From an uncultured Collinsella sp. (GTDB taxonomy: Bacteria > Actinomycetota > Coriobacteriia > Coriobacteriales > Coriobacteriaceae), in the NCBI GenBank assembly GCA_905197665.1, contig CAJJZP010000017.1, positions 1 through 52,561 of the forward strand: a stretch of 52,561 nt of DNA, given 5' to 3'. Both the position numbers and the translations under genes were made by a program. This document shows positions 7,552-15,874 of this stretch, piece by piece; positions within the stretch are counted from its first letter, which is position 1, and each line of letters opens with the position of its first letter. A model generated the notes under the pieces. That model did no database searches. It worked only from the letters and a program-made list of their open reading frames with translations, and was not told where the DNA came from.

Positions 7552-8097
7552 ATGATGTGGTTTACCGCCGACCTGCACCTGGGCGATACGAATATCTTGC
7601 ACGACATGGATCGGCCGTTTGATTCGGTCGAGGAGATGAACCGCAAGGTCATCGATGCCATCAATGGGTGCGTGGCTGTGGACGACCGCCTCTATATCTT
7701 GGGAGACTTTACCTATCGTTTGCCCCTGGCAGAGGCGGTGCGCCTGCGCGAGCGTATCGAATGCAAGAATGTGACGTTCATCCGTGGTAACCATGACGGC
7801 GACTGGGAAGATCCCGACGTACCGCAGATTTGGGAAGACGTGCGCGATTACCTGGAGATTGCTCCCGGCTATGCCAAGGGGCATCGTCTGGTTATGAGCC
7901 ACTACCCCATGCTCAGCTGGAATGGTAAGGCGCGTGGCGCCATCATGCTACACGGGCATATCCACAGCAGAGGAGACCGCACCAACGCTCGCAACCGCGA
8001 TCGCGAGCGCCCCATTTACCGCTACGATGTGGGCCTCGACGCCAACAACTACAAGCCCGTAAGCCGAGACCAGATCCTGAATTTCTTTGGACTGTAG
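7552..8097 (+). CDS. Calcineurin-like metallophosphoesterase
   Basis: A 181-residue two-metal phosphoesterase. All five motif blocks of the family are present: DLHLGD, GDF (LGDFTY), GNHDGD, SHYP and HGHIHS. These supply the Asp/His/Asn ligands of the dinuclear centre. The small size and the DLHLGDTNIL start resemble phage- and bacterium-encoded single-domain phosphoesterases, which cleave phosphodiesters or phosphomonoesters; the substrate cannot be read. GAGGG lies upstream of a tandem ATG-ATG, so the start may be 7555. It is the last gene before a palindromic repeat at 8104. Confidence 0.88.
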   Translation: MMWFTADLHLGDTNILHDMDRPFDSVEEMNRKVIDAINGCVAVDDRLYILGDFTYRLPLAEAVRLRERIECKNVTFIRGNHDGDWEDPDVPQIWEDVRDYLEIAPGYAKGHRLVMSHYPMLSWNGKARGAIMLHGHIHSRGDRTNARNRDRERPIYRYDVGLDANNYKPVSRDQILNFFGL

Positions 8098-8103
8098 CTC
8101 GCA

Positions 8104-8140
8104 AACCGCCACGAAGGGGACAGGCACCTTTGTGGTGGTT
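8104..8140 (+). repeat. GGGACAGG-core palindromic repeat
   Basis: 14-base arms AACCGCCACGAAGG and CCTTTGTGGTGGTT pair fully if two G-U pairs are allowed, around the loop GGACAGGCA. The loop core matches the elements at 100-136 and 22207-22245, although the arms are different. Hairpins with a GGGACAGG core and variable arms resemble REP elements spread by RAYT/Y1 transposases. No such transposase is in this window. Confidence 0.7.
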
Positions 8141-8235
8141 CTGGCGCCGTAGTCATTCTGGTAGCGGCGACTTTTTTGTCCGCGCGGCGCGGTAGAGTGA
8201 AGGCGGTTGAAGTTTGCGTCCATCGAGGAGCTGCT

Positions 8236-9993
8236 ATGAACGAGATCAAGTGCCCGCATTGTGGCGAAGTTTTTAAGGTCGACGCGTCCGGCTATGCGGA
8301 TATCGTCAAGCAAGTGCGCGACGCCGAGTTTTCACGTGACCTGGATGAGCGTGTGAAGGCAGTCCAGCGCGAGGGCGAGCAGGCGCTGGAACTTGAGCGC
8401 TCGCGTTCGACGGCTGCCTTACAAAAGGCAGAGTCTCAGCGCAACGCTCAGCTTGTCGAGCAGAAGAACGCTGCAGCTCAACAGCTGGCACAAGAGGTTG
8501 CCAAGCGCGATGCTGAGCTTGCCGAGCTGCGCGCCAAGCTCGAGGGCGCTGCCGCAGAGCGCGAGAGTGCAAGCCAGCGCGCGGCGGTTGAGGCCCGTGC
8601 CGATGCTCAAAAGGAGAATGCCGAGCTTCAGCGCGAGATCGACAATTTGCGTGCGCAGCTGGAGCGCAAAGATGACGAAGCCAAGCTCGTCGAGTCGGCG
8701 ACGCGCAATGCCGCTCAAAACGATTTAGCTGCACGTGATGCTCAGATTGCTGAGCTGCAGGCCAGACTTGCCGCGGCGGACAAGGCCCAGGAGATGGCGC
8801 TTGCCGCCGCTGCGGCCGAGTCGCAGCGTGAGCTCGATGCCGCTCGCAGCGAGGCCGAGCGCGCGCTTGCTGACTATCGCGTGAAGGTGCAAGAGAAGTT
8901 TTCTGCCGCAAAGGCACAGTCCGAGCAAGAGGCCGAGGGTCTGCGTGCCCAGTTGCGCGAGCAGGAACTGATGGCAAAAATGAACCTGTCAGAGGCGGTC
9001 GCCGCGGCGGAGCGAGAGCGCGATGAGGCACGTGCCAAGCTGACGAGCGAGCTGGCGGTGCGCGATTCTCGCGAGGAGCAAGCCAAGGCGGCACACGAGC
9101 TCGAGCTTGCGCAGGCCAAGCGCGCGAACGATGACCTGATTCGCTACAAGGATGAAGAGATTGAGCGCCTTAAGGACATGAAGGTCCGCCTGTCCACCAA
9201 GATGGTGGGCGAGTCGCTCGAGCAGCACTGCGAGACCGAGTTCAACCGTCTGCGCATGACGGCGTTTCCCAACGCGTACTTCGAGAAAGATAACGATGCG
9301 TCCGAGGGTACCAAGGGCGACTTTATCTTCCGCGAGTGCGACGCGAGCGGTAACGAGGTCATTTCGATTATGTTCGAGATGAAAAACGAGAACGACGAGA
9401 CCACGACCAAGCATAAAAACGAGGACTTCTTTAAGAAACTCGACCACGATCGCCGCCAAAAAGGCTGTGAGTACGCGGTGCTCTGCACGCTACTCGAGCC
9501 CGAGAGCGAGCTCTATAACGCAGGAATAGTCGACGTGAGCTATCGCTACGAGAAGATGTACGTGATTCGCCCACAGTTTTTCATTCCCATGATTACGCTT
9601 CTTCGCAACGCCGCCATGGGTTCGCTGCGCTATAAGCAGGAGCTAGCGGAGTACAAACAGCAGAATATCGACGTTACGAACTTCGAAGCCAAGATGGAAA
9701 AGTTCAAGAATGATTTCGGCCGCAACTACGAGATTGCGAGTCGCAAGTTCCAAACAGCAATCGATGAGATCGACAAGACGATTAGCCATCTGCAGAAAAC
9801 CAAGGAGGCGTTGCTGTCCTCCGAGAACAACCTGCGCCTAGCCAACAAGAAAGCCGACGATCTTACCATTCGCAAGCTCACGTGGGGCAACAAGACCATG
9901 AAGGCGGCGTTTGACGAGGCGCGCGGGGCTGCGTCAGAGACAAACGATGAGCCAGCCGAGGCGGATTCGTATGAGATCGAGGATGCCGAGTAA
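8236..9993 (+). CDS. DUF2130 protein, zinc-ribbon start, long coiled coil and nuclease-like C-terminus
   Basis: 585 residues from the ATG at 8236 (GAGGAG six bases upstream). A CPHCGEVF knuckle opens the protein. Residues about 35-320 are Ala/Glu/Arg-rich coiled coil. The C-terminal DUF2130 region starts at SLEQHCETEFNRLRMTAFPN. It carries GDFIFRECDASGNEVISIMF followed by EMKNENDETTTKHKNEDFFK, a pattern that resembles a PD-(D/E)XK nuclease core (Asp, then Glu-x-Lys). The fold is an inference; the biological role is unknown to me. The length and domain order are typical for DUF2130 proteins. It is closely followed by a terminator shared with the convergent helicase. Confidence 0.88.
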   Translation: MNEIKCPHCGEVFKVDASGYADIVKQVRDAEFSRDLDERVKAVQREGEQALELERSRSTAALQKAESQRNAQLVEQKNAAAQQLAQEVAKRDAELAELRAKLEGAAAERESASQRAAVEARADAQKENAELQREIDNLRAQLERKDDEAKLVESATRNAAQNDLAARDAQIAELQARLAAADKAQEMALAAAAAESQRELDAARSEAERALADYRVKVQEKFSAAKAQSEQEAEGLRAQLREQELMAKMNLSEAVAAAERERDEARAKLTSELAVRDSREEQAKAAHELELAQAKRANDDLIRYKDEEIERLKDMKVRLSTKMVGESLEQHCETEFNRLRMTAFPNAYFEKDNDASEGTKGDFIFRECDASGNEVISIMFEMKNENDETTTKHKNEDFFKKLDHDRRQKGCEYAVLCTLLEPESELYNAGIVDVSYRYEKMYVIRPQFFIPMITLLRNAAMGSLRYKQELAEYKQQNIDVTNFEAKMEKFKNDFGRNYEIASRKFQTAIDEIDKTISHLQKTKEALLSSENNLRLANKKADDLTIRKLTWGNKTMKAAFDEARGAASETNDEPAEADSYEIEDAE

Positions 9994-10010
9994 GGTATAG
10001 CGGATAGTGC

Positions 10011-10050
10011 AAAAGCGGGGCCGCTGGCGAAATTGCCAACGGCCCCGTTT
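10011..10050. terminator. Bidirectional terminator between DUF2130 gene and DUF3516 helicase
   Basis: Long GC-rich stem (CGGGGCCG with CGGCCCCG, extended by TGGC/GCCA around GAAAT). It is flanked by AAAA on the left and TTT on the right, so it can stop transcription from both convergent genes. Confidence 0.85.
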
Positions 10051-10067
10051 CGTTTCGGTATGTTCGG

Positions 10068-12749
10068 CTAGTCCTCGAGCAGGTCCTCGATAAAGCCGAC
10101 GCGGTAGTTTTTGAAAATGACCTCGCCGCCGTCTTGCGTGGCGTCCAGATCGACATCGCCCATGATGCCAAAGTCGTGGTCGCCATCCTCGTCGGCAAAG
10201 ATCTGGTGCACGTGCCAGACGTGCGCGGTCTTCTCGTCGGACTCGTCGATGGAAAACATCGCGGCGCTGCGGGCATCTCCGTCGGTGAGGATTTCCTCGT
10301 GCTGCTCGTGGTAAGCGTCGAGTGCTTTTTGCCAGCGGATCTCGCTCATGCCCCAGTCGTCGTCGAGCTCGCCCAGGTCGCGAACGTGCTCGCGGGCGGC
10401 AAGGGTCACGCGGCGGAAGAGCGCGTTGCGCACCAACAGCGTGCAGCCGCGGCGGTCCGCCACGACCTCGTCGATGCCCTGCGGCGGCGCAGCATCGAGG
10501 GCTGCCGGGTTGCCGGCGTTCTCCCACTCGTCCACCAGGCTCGAGTCCACCGAGCGCACCACAAAGCCGAGCCACGAGATAATGTCGCGCAGACGCTCGT
10601 CGCGCTTCTCGATGGGCACGGTGCGGTCGAGCGAACGGTAGGCCTCTGCCAGGTAACGCAGCAAAATGCCCTCGGAGCGGGCGATGCCGAGCTTTTGAAT
10701 GTAACCCTTAAAATCGCTCGCGCTTTCCAGCATATCGCGCAGGACGCTTTTGGGAGAGAGCTGGTAGTCGTTTGCCCAGGGCACTTCCTGGCAGTACTTG
10801 TCGAAGGCGGCGTCGAGCAAGTCCTCGAGCGGTTTTTCGTAGGTGACATCCTGGATGCGCTCCAGGCGTTCCTCATATTCGACGCCGTCAGCCTTCATTT
10901 CGGCCATCGCGCGGTCGCGCGCTGCGCGCTCCTGAGCGCGCAGCACCTGCTTGGGATCCTCGAGCGTTGCCTCGACCATCGAGATCAGGTCCATGGTATA
11001 GGTCTCGCTCTCGGGATCGAGCAGCTCCAACGCGGCAAGCAAAAACGGCGAGAGCGGCTGGTCGAGCGCAAAGTCCTCGGGCAGGTCGACCGTCAGTGCG
11101 TAGTCGATGTCCGGCGCGGCGTCAGCCGGAGCGTCGGGTGCGGGCGGCACCTCGGTGCGCACGACGACGCCGGAATCGATGAGCGTGGCGAAGATCTCGT
11201 CGGCACGAACCTCGAGCTTAGCCTTTTCCTCGGGGGTCTGCAGGCTCGTCTCGATGAGGTCGTGTACGCGGGCTCGGGCATCGCCACCCTGCTCGACCAC
11301 GCTAATCACCATGGAGTGCGTGATGCGCAGGCGCGGCTTGAGTGTCTCGGGCTGCGTCTCGATCAGGCGCTCGAACGTCTGCTTGTTCCAGGTGACAAAG
11401 CCCTCGGGGGCCTTCTTCTTTTTAATCTTGCGGAGCTTTTTGGGGTCGTCGCCCGCCTTGGCCATAAGCTTGGCATTCTCGATCTCGTGCTCGGGTGCCT
11501 CGGCGATGACCATGCCCTCGGTATCGAAGCCCGAGCGGCCGGCACGACCGGCAATCTGATGGAACTCGCGTGCGCGCAGACGACGCATCTTGTAGCCATC
11601 GAACTTGGTGAGCGCGGTGAGCACCACGGTGTGGATGGGCACGTTGATACCGACGCCGAGCGTATCGGTGCCGCAGATGACGGGTAGCAGGCCCTGCTGC
11701 GCCAAGCGCTCGACCAGCAGGCGGTAGCGCGGCAACATGCCAGCATGGTGCACGCCGACGCCGCATCCGAGCAAGCGCTTGAGGATTTTGCCGAAGGCCG
11801 TCGAGAAGCTCGTGCCCTTGGCCGCCTCCTTGATGGCCTCGCGCTGCTCCTTGCTGGCAATGCCAAAATTGGCGAGCGACTGTGCCGTCGCAAGTGCGGC
11901 ATCCTGGCTAAAGTGCACGATGTAGAGCGGGGCCTCGCCACGGCGCATGGCGAGCTCGACCGTGCCCTCGAGGGAGGTCGTCACATAGTCGTAGCTCAGC
12001 GGAACAGGACGTGGGGCGTCGACAACCAAGTCGCAAGCAGCGCCGGTGTGCTCCTCGAGTGAGGCGGCGATGGCAGTGACATCGCCGAGCGTGGCGCTCA
12101 TGAGCATGAATTGCGTGTGAGGCAGGGTGAGCAGCGGCACCTGCCAGGCCCAACCGCGATCGGGGTCGGCAAAGTAGTGGAACTCGTCCATGGCGACGCA
12201 GCCAACATCGGCATCTTCGCCCTCGCGCAGTGCGTCGTTGGCAAGAATCTCGGCCGTGCAGCAGATGACGGGTGCCTTGGTGTTGATATGCGTGTCGCCG
12301 GTGATCATGCCGACGTTATCGCGGCCGAGCACCTGCACCAAGTCGAAAAACTTTTCGCTGACCAAGGCCTTGATGGGGGCCGTGTAATAGCAGCGCTTGC
12401 CCTGCGCCATGCCCATAAAGAGCATGCCCAGTGCGACGAGCGATTTGCCCGATCCGGTCGGCGTGCCCAGAATGACGTGATCGCCGGCTGCCAGGTCCAT
12501 GAGGGCCTCTTCCTGGTGGTCCCACAGTTCAATGCCGCGGTCGCTCGTCCATTCAAAGAAGCGCTCGAAGGCCTGGTCGGGCGTGAGCCACGGTTCGGGC
12601 TCGCTGCTGTCCTCGGGCTCCCACCAGGTGGGGGAGAGCGCACCGAGCGAGCCGAATTCGGCTTCGGTTCCCGTGCCGCCCGAGAATGAACTGGCGGCCC
12701 CGGCACCGGAGACGGTGCTGGCGGCGATATCTGTCGTGGTCTGTGCCAT
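10068..12749 (-). CDS. DExH-box helicase with DUF3516 domain
   Basis: 893-residue Ski2-like superfamily 2 helicase of the kind widespread in Actinomycetota. Motifs in order are GTPTGSGKS (Walker A), AMDEFHYFADPDRGWAWQ (DExH), MSATLGD (motif III), DTLGVGINVPIHTVV (motif V) and HQIAGRAGRSGFD (motif VI). The C-terminal 400 residues form the DUF3516 region characteristic of this family. It likely acts on RNA, in processing or decay, by analogy with Ski2/Mtr4, but no substrate is shown. The N-terminal 25 residues are low complexity. The start at 12749 has only a weak GAGAAAG upstream, so it could be slightly shorter. It is a single-gene unit on its strand. Confidence 0.93.
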   Translation of the reverse strand: MAQTTTDIAASTVSGAGAASSFSGGTGTEAEFGSLGALSPTWWEPEDSSEPEPWLTPDQAFERFFEWTSDRGIELWDHQEEALMDLAAGDHVILGTPTGSGKSLVALGMLFMGMAQGKRCYYTAPIKALVSEKFFDLVQVLGRDNVGMITGDTHINTKAPVICCTAEILANDALREGEDADVGCVAMDEFHYFADPDRGWAWQVPLLTLPHTQFMLMSATLGDVTAIAASLEEHTGAACDLVVDAPRPVPLSYDYVTTSLEGTVELAMRRGEAPLYIVHFSQDAALATAQSLANFGIASKEQREAIKEAAKGTSFSTAFGKILKRLLGCGVGVHHAGMLPRYRLLVERLAQQGLLPVICGTDTLGVGINVPIHTVVLTALTKFDGYKMRRLRAREFHQIAGRAGRSGFDTEGMVIAEAPEHEIENAKLMAKAGDDPKKLRKIKKKKAPEGFVTWNKQTFERLIETQPETLKPRLRITHSMVISVVEQGGDARARVHDLIETSLQTPEEKAKLEVRADEIFATLIDSGVVVRTEVPPAPDAPADAAPDIDYALTVDLPEDFALDQPLSPFLLAALELLDPESETYTMDLISMVEATLEDPKQVLRAQERAARDRAMAEMKADGVEYEERLERIQDVTYEKPLEDLLDAAFDKYCQEVPWANDYQLSPKSVLRDMLESASDFKGYIQKLGIARSEGILLRYLAEAYRSLDRTVPIEKRDERLRDIISWLGFVVRSVDSSLVDEWENAGNPAALDAAPPQGIDEVVADRRGCTLLVRNALFRRVTLAAREHVRDLGELDDDWGMSEIRWQKALDAYHEQHEEILTDGDARSAAMFSIDESDEKTAHVWHVHQIFADEDGDHDFGIMGDVDLDATQDGGEVIFKNYRVGFIEDLLED

Positions 12750-12872
12750 GTGTTTGCTTTCTCTCGCGATTGTCCGCCAACTATTATGGCGTAGCGTCGC
12801 ATCGATGCGTTCGCAGGCAAGAAAATGCAGGAAATGGGCGTTCTGCCCAGCCGTTTAGTGTAGTCGCTAGCC

Positions 12873-12992
12873 AAGTGAGTAGACTTTTTGCGATATTGCG
12901 AGCACATGACTTTTGCGCAAGGGTTCTACCTGCGGTTTTATGTTTCGCTATGCGGGCTGTGCCTGGCTATTGCAAAAAAAGTCTACTCACTT
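12873..12992. repeat. 120-bp element bounded by long inverted repeats
   Basis: AAGTGAGTAGACTTTTTGCG at the left end is matched by the reverse complement at the right end (TGCAAAAAAAGTCTACTCACTT), differing by two extra A residues. About 74 bases lie between the arms and contain short internal stems. It falls in the 310-base gap between the helicase and trmB, both on the minus strand. It could be a MITE-like element or a structured transcript. It contains no convincing ORF. Confidence 0.7.
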
Positions 12993-13059
12993 AGGTTTGA
13001 GGGCCGTTCGCTGGCGCCAATTTGCGCTTGTTTGCCGACGCCGCGACCATCAGAAGCCC

Positions 13060-13899
13060 CTAGGACTCTTGCGGCAGGCGCTTCTTGCCTTTACGGGCGC
13101 GGTTTCTAAAGTTCTCGACGGCCTCTTCCATGCCCAGAGGTACATAGGTGAGCTCATCGAGGTTTTCGGGCAGGTAGCAGGCAAGGCTTTGCTCCTGCGC
13201 GCGGCCCGCCGCGAGCTGTTCATTGCTGGGCTGCGCGCCGGGTGTGGCGCAAATGCCATAGACGACGGCACCCATCTCGCGCGTGCGGCATTCGTATTCG
13301 GTCTCGGGATGCCCGGGATGGTCGCGGCGGACGTCGTCGCTTACCCAAAGCGTGTCGTAGCCGGCCGTGGCAAACTGCCCCAGGGCGTAGTCGCGCAATG
13401 GCTTACTGTCGGTGCGCAGTGTGACGGTGGCGCCGGCTGAAAAGAGCGGGCGGTAGAGCATCAGATGGTCGACATGGACGAGTCGTTTTTTGGCGTACTT
13501 GGCCTTGGGCTGCGGCGTGGGAAAGTTGATGGTTATGGCGTCGAGCTCGCCTGCGGCAAACAGCCGCGGCAGCGATGCGGCGCCTCGGGGCAGCACAAGC
13601 GCATTGGGCAGCTCCTGCTCGCAAATCTTCTGGGCGGCATAGGCAATGCAGATGGGCTCCTGGTCCATGCCGATAAAGAGAGTGTCGGGTTCGCAGTGGG
13701 CTCGCTCAACCAGATAGGTGCCTTTGCCGCAGCCCAGATCCAGGTGAAGGCGGGCGAAGGGCTTGCCACCAGCCGGCGTACATGCTTCACGCCAATGTCC
13801 GGTATAGCTCTCGGGGCTCGTCTCGATGGCATCGGCGTAGCGCTCCAGGCGCTCTTCGAGCACAAAGTTCTTAGGCGTGCGAACGTGGACGGCTCCCAT
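13060..13899 (-). CDS. trmB: TrmB-like tRNA (guanine-N7)-methyltransferase
   Basis: SAM-dependent Rossmann methyltransferase of 279 residues that, by family, makes m7G46 in tRNA. Visible are LHLDLGCGKGTYLVERA (SAM motif I), FIGMDQEP (motif II acidic residue) and TINFPTPQPKAKYAKKRLVH. The last corresponds to the canonical substrate motif that usually reads FPDPWPKKRHxKRR; here the Asp and Trp are replaced by Thr and Gln. The protein is longer than E. coli TrmB because of a C-terminal extension ending in basic RNRARKGKKRL. AAGGAG precedes the ATG. The next gene upstream on this strand is another methyltransferase, 118 bases away. Confidence 0.85.
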   Translation of the reverse strand: MGAVHVRTPKNFVLEERLERYADAIETSPESYTGHWREACTPAGGKPFARLHLDLGCGKGTYLVERAHCEPDTLFIGMDQEPICIAYAAQKICEQELPNALVLPRGAASLPRLFAAGELDAITINFPTPQPKAKYAKKRLVHVDHLMLYRPLFSAGATVTLRTDSKPLRDYALGQFATAGYDTLWVSDDVRRDHPGHPETEYECRTREMGAVVYGICATPGAQPSNEQLAAGRAQEQSLACYLPENLDELTYVPLGMEEAVENFRNRARKGKKRLPQES

Positions 13900-14017
13900 G
13901 AGGCTCCTTGGTTATAAGTATGGAACGTATAGCTGCGCGTTCCGTCAATGGGTTAGAAACGGGTGGGCATGGTCTGCCCAAACGTTGCGGTGTTGCTCGG
14001 CGGCGAGTCGCCGTTGC

Positions 14018-14890
14018 CTACAGGCGCTTGAGGATCACATAGCGGTTGAGCTCGCCGCTGCGACCGTCGGCATGGAAACGCTCAAGCTCGCGCACGGGGA
14101 CCTCGCCGCTCTTGTAGAACGTACGGACGCCGCGCACCAGGTCGGTGATCTGCTGATCGTCAAAGTGATGACAATAGCGGTAGGCGTGGCGGTCGTTTTG
14201 CCAGCCAATGAGGTGGTCGCCGGCTTCAAACTGCGCGGAATCGTAGCCCTCAAACGGCGGGGTGAGCTCGGCGCGGGCTTCGGCTCGAACGGCCTTGCGC
14301 GCCATGCGCTCGTCGTTCATAAACTCCCAAAAGCTGATGGCGATGATGCCGTCCGGGCGCGTCTGGCGTACCAGGGCGTCGAGCACGCGTACGCGGTACT
14401 CGCACGACGGCACGTGGTGCATAAAGCCAAAGCAGACCGAGATATCGGCGAGCGGGGCATCGAAAAGCACATCGGGCGTCTCGGCGGGGTTGAGCTTCAT
14501 GAGGGCGTCGAGCGCATCGAGTTCCTGGAAGTGCAGGTTGGGAATGCGCAGGGCGTGGCCGTGGGCGTCTATTGCCAAATCTTGGCACGAGTCGACACCA
14601 TAGAACTCAAACGGGCAGCTGGCATCTGCCGAGGGGTTTGCGCCGTCGACGCCCTTGGCGGCAAGTGCCCCGCCGGCGGCAAAGTTCTCGAATCGCATAT
14701 TGCCGCAGGCAAGGTCGAAGACGCGGACGGGATGCTCGATCGTGGCCACATCGAGCTGCTCGAGCGCGATGTCCATGGTGCGCACCCAGCCGGGCCACGG
14801 GGCTTGGCGCGTATCGGAAAAGGAAGCGGAGTGCTCGCGATAGAACGTATTGTTGAGCTGGATGAGCGATGATGCGAAATCGCGGTTCAC
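14018..14890 (-). CDS. Trm9/ALKBH8-like SAM-dependent methyltransferase
   Basis: Class I methyltransferase of 290 residues. The N-terminus FYREHSASFSDTRQAPWPGW closely follows the Trm9/ALKBH8 signature (Y-x-x-I/H-x-x-x-FSxTRxxPWP). VFDLACGNMRFENF is SAM motif I. ISVCFGFMHHVPS matches the region where Trm9 has its catalytic-site segment. Eukaryotic Trm9 methylates cm5U34 of tRNA to mcm5U; the bacterial relatives are uncharacterised as far as I know. I chose the GTG at 14890 because GGAGGGAG precedes it by nine bases and the conserved block starts there; upstream in-frame ATGs add unconserved sequence. An Elp3 gene, which makes cm5U, lies 2 kb away on the other strand. Confidence 0.7.
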   Translation of the reverse strand: MNRDFASSLIQLNNTFYREHSASFSDTRQAPWPGWVRTMDIALEQLDVATIEHPVRVFDLACGNMRFENFAAGGALAAKGVDGANPSADASCPFEFYGVDSCQDLAIDAHGHALRIPNLHFQELDALDALMKLNPAETPDVLFDAPLADISVCFGFMHHVPSCEYRVRVLDALVRQTRPDGIIAISFWEFMNDERMARKAVRAEARAELTPPFEGYDSAQFEAGDHLIGWQNDRHAYRYCHHFDDQQITDLVRGVRTFYKSGEVPVRELERFHADGRSGELNRYVILKRL

Positions 14891-15157
14891 GGCGCGGAAC
14901 TCCCTCCGATGGCGGTGCGGAATAAACAGTACGACCATACTACCGTTAACGCCGCAACGGGGACAACCGAGCTGTGGGTCATTGCTTTGTTTGGACACAT
15001 TTCCGCAGCTCATATGTGCCCGCAACCGTCGGTTGTCAAAAATCTCACTAGAATAGGTGGCATGATTTTGGCGGTGGCGGATAGATTTTTAACTGTGCAA
15101 GGCGCCTTAAGAACAAAAACGGTCCGGCGGCACGGCTGGCATCGCATAGGAGGAACC

Positions 15158-15874
15158 ATGAATGTAGAAACTGCTCAGCGGCTCGCCGACCTTCGCCGCA
15201 GCAAGGGCTTTAGCCAAGAAGGATTGGCGCGAAAGCTGGGACTGTCACGCCAAGCGGTCAGTAAATGGGAACGCGCGGAGAGCTCGCCCGATACCGAGAA
15301 CCTGATTTCGCTCGCCAAGCTCTATGGTGTGAGTCTGGATGAGCTGCTCAATCCGAGCGATGAGATCGAGGACGATATCGAGTTTGAGAACGAGGACCGC
15401 GCCCGTCAGCGCGAGGCCGAGGCGGCGGAGCGTGCCCGTACCCACGAGGCGGCGGCACGCGCTTCCGAGGCGGCAACGCAGGCGAGTGATGCTGCGGCCA
15501 AGGCGGCGCAAGCGGCAAGCTGGAGTGCACAGGCCGCCAATGCCGCTACGGCGCAGGCGACGAGTGGCGGTGCGGTTGGCTCGACTCCGGTGAAGGGCCC
15601 GTTCCAGTCGTTCCCGTATTGGGCTGTGTGTTGGCTGCTGTTCTTTTTGCTGATGTTCCTGTTTGGTGGCGCCCCCTTTGCCGCGCTGATCTTCTTTACG
15701 ATTCCCATCTATCACTGGGTGGCGCGTGCGCTCGACGGCGATTGGGCGCGCGGGAATATTCAGGTTGGTCCGGCGCCGGTGGCAGCTAGGGCTCAGGATG
15801 CTTCCGCTGCGGTTGATACTGATGCGGCTGCTACGACCGCCGCTGAGACGGGTACCAAAGAAGGTGATGAATGA
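15158..15874 (+). CDS. XRE-family HTH regulator with membrane segment
   Basis: 238 residues beginning at the ATG behind a strong TAGGAGGAACC. Residues 5-60 are a Cro/C1-type helix-turn-helix (LRRSKGFSQEGLARKLGLSR, then QAVSKWERAESSPDTENL). A roughly 65-residue acidic then Ala-rich helical linker follows. Next is a hydrophobic hairpin (PYWAVCWLLFFLLMFLFGGA and AALIFFTIPIYHWVARAL) that would anchor it in the membrane, and finally a low-complexity tail. Membrane-tethered XRE regulators next to a DUF4097 protein are common in Gram-positive bacteria and are thought to respond to envelope conditions. The stop overlaps the start of the DUF4097 gene, so the two are translationally coupled. Confidence 0.85.
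   Translation: MNVETAQRLADLRRSKGFSQEGLARKLGLSRQAVSKWERAESSPDTENLISLAKLYGVSLDELLNPSDEIEDDIEFENEDRARQREAEAAERARTHEAAARASEAATQASDAAAKAAQAASWSAQAANAATAQATSGGAVGSTPVKGPFQSFPYWAVCWLLFFLLMFLFGGAPFAALIFFTIPIYHWVARALDGDWARGNIQVGPAPVAARAQDASAAVDTDAAATTAAETGTKEGDE

Noticed and set aside
10134..11687. 517-codon plus-strand frame inside the DUF3516 helicase gene
   Set aside because: Antisense shadow; all helicase motifs are on the minus strand.
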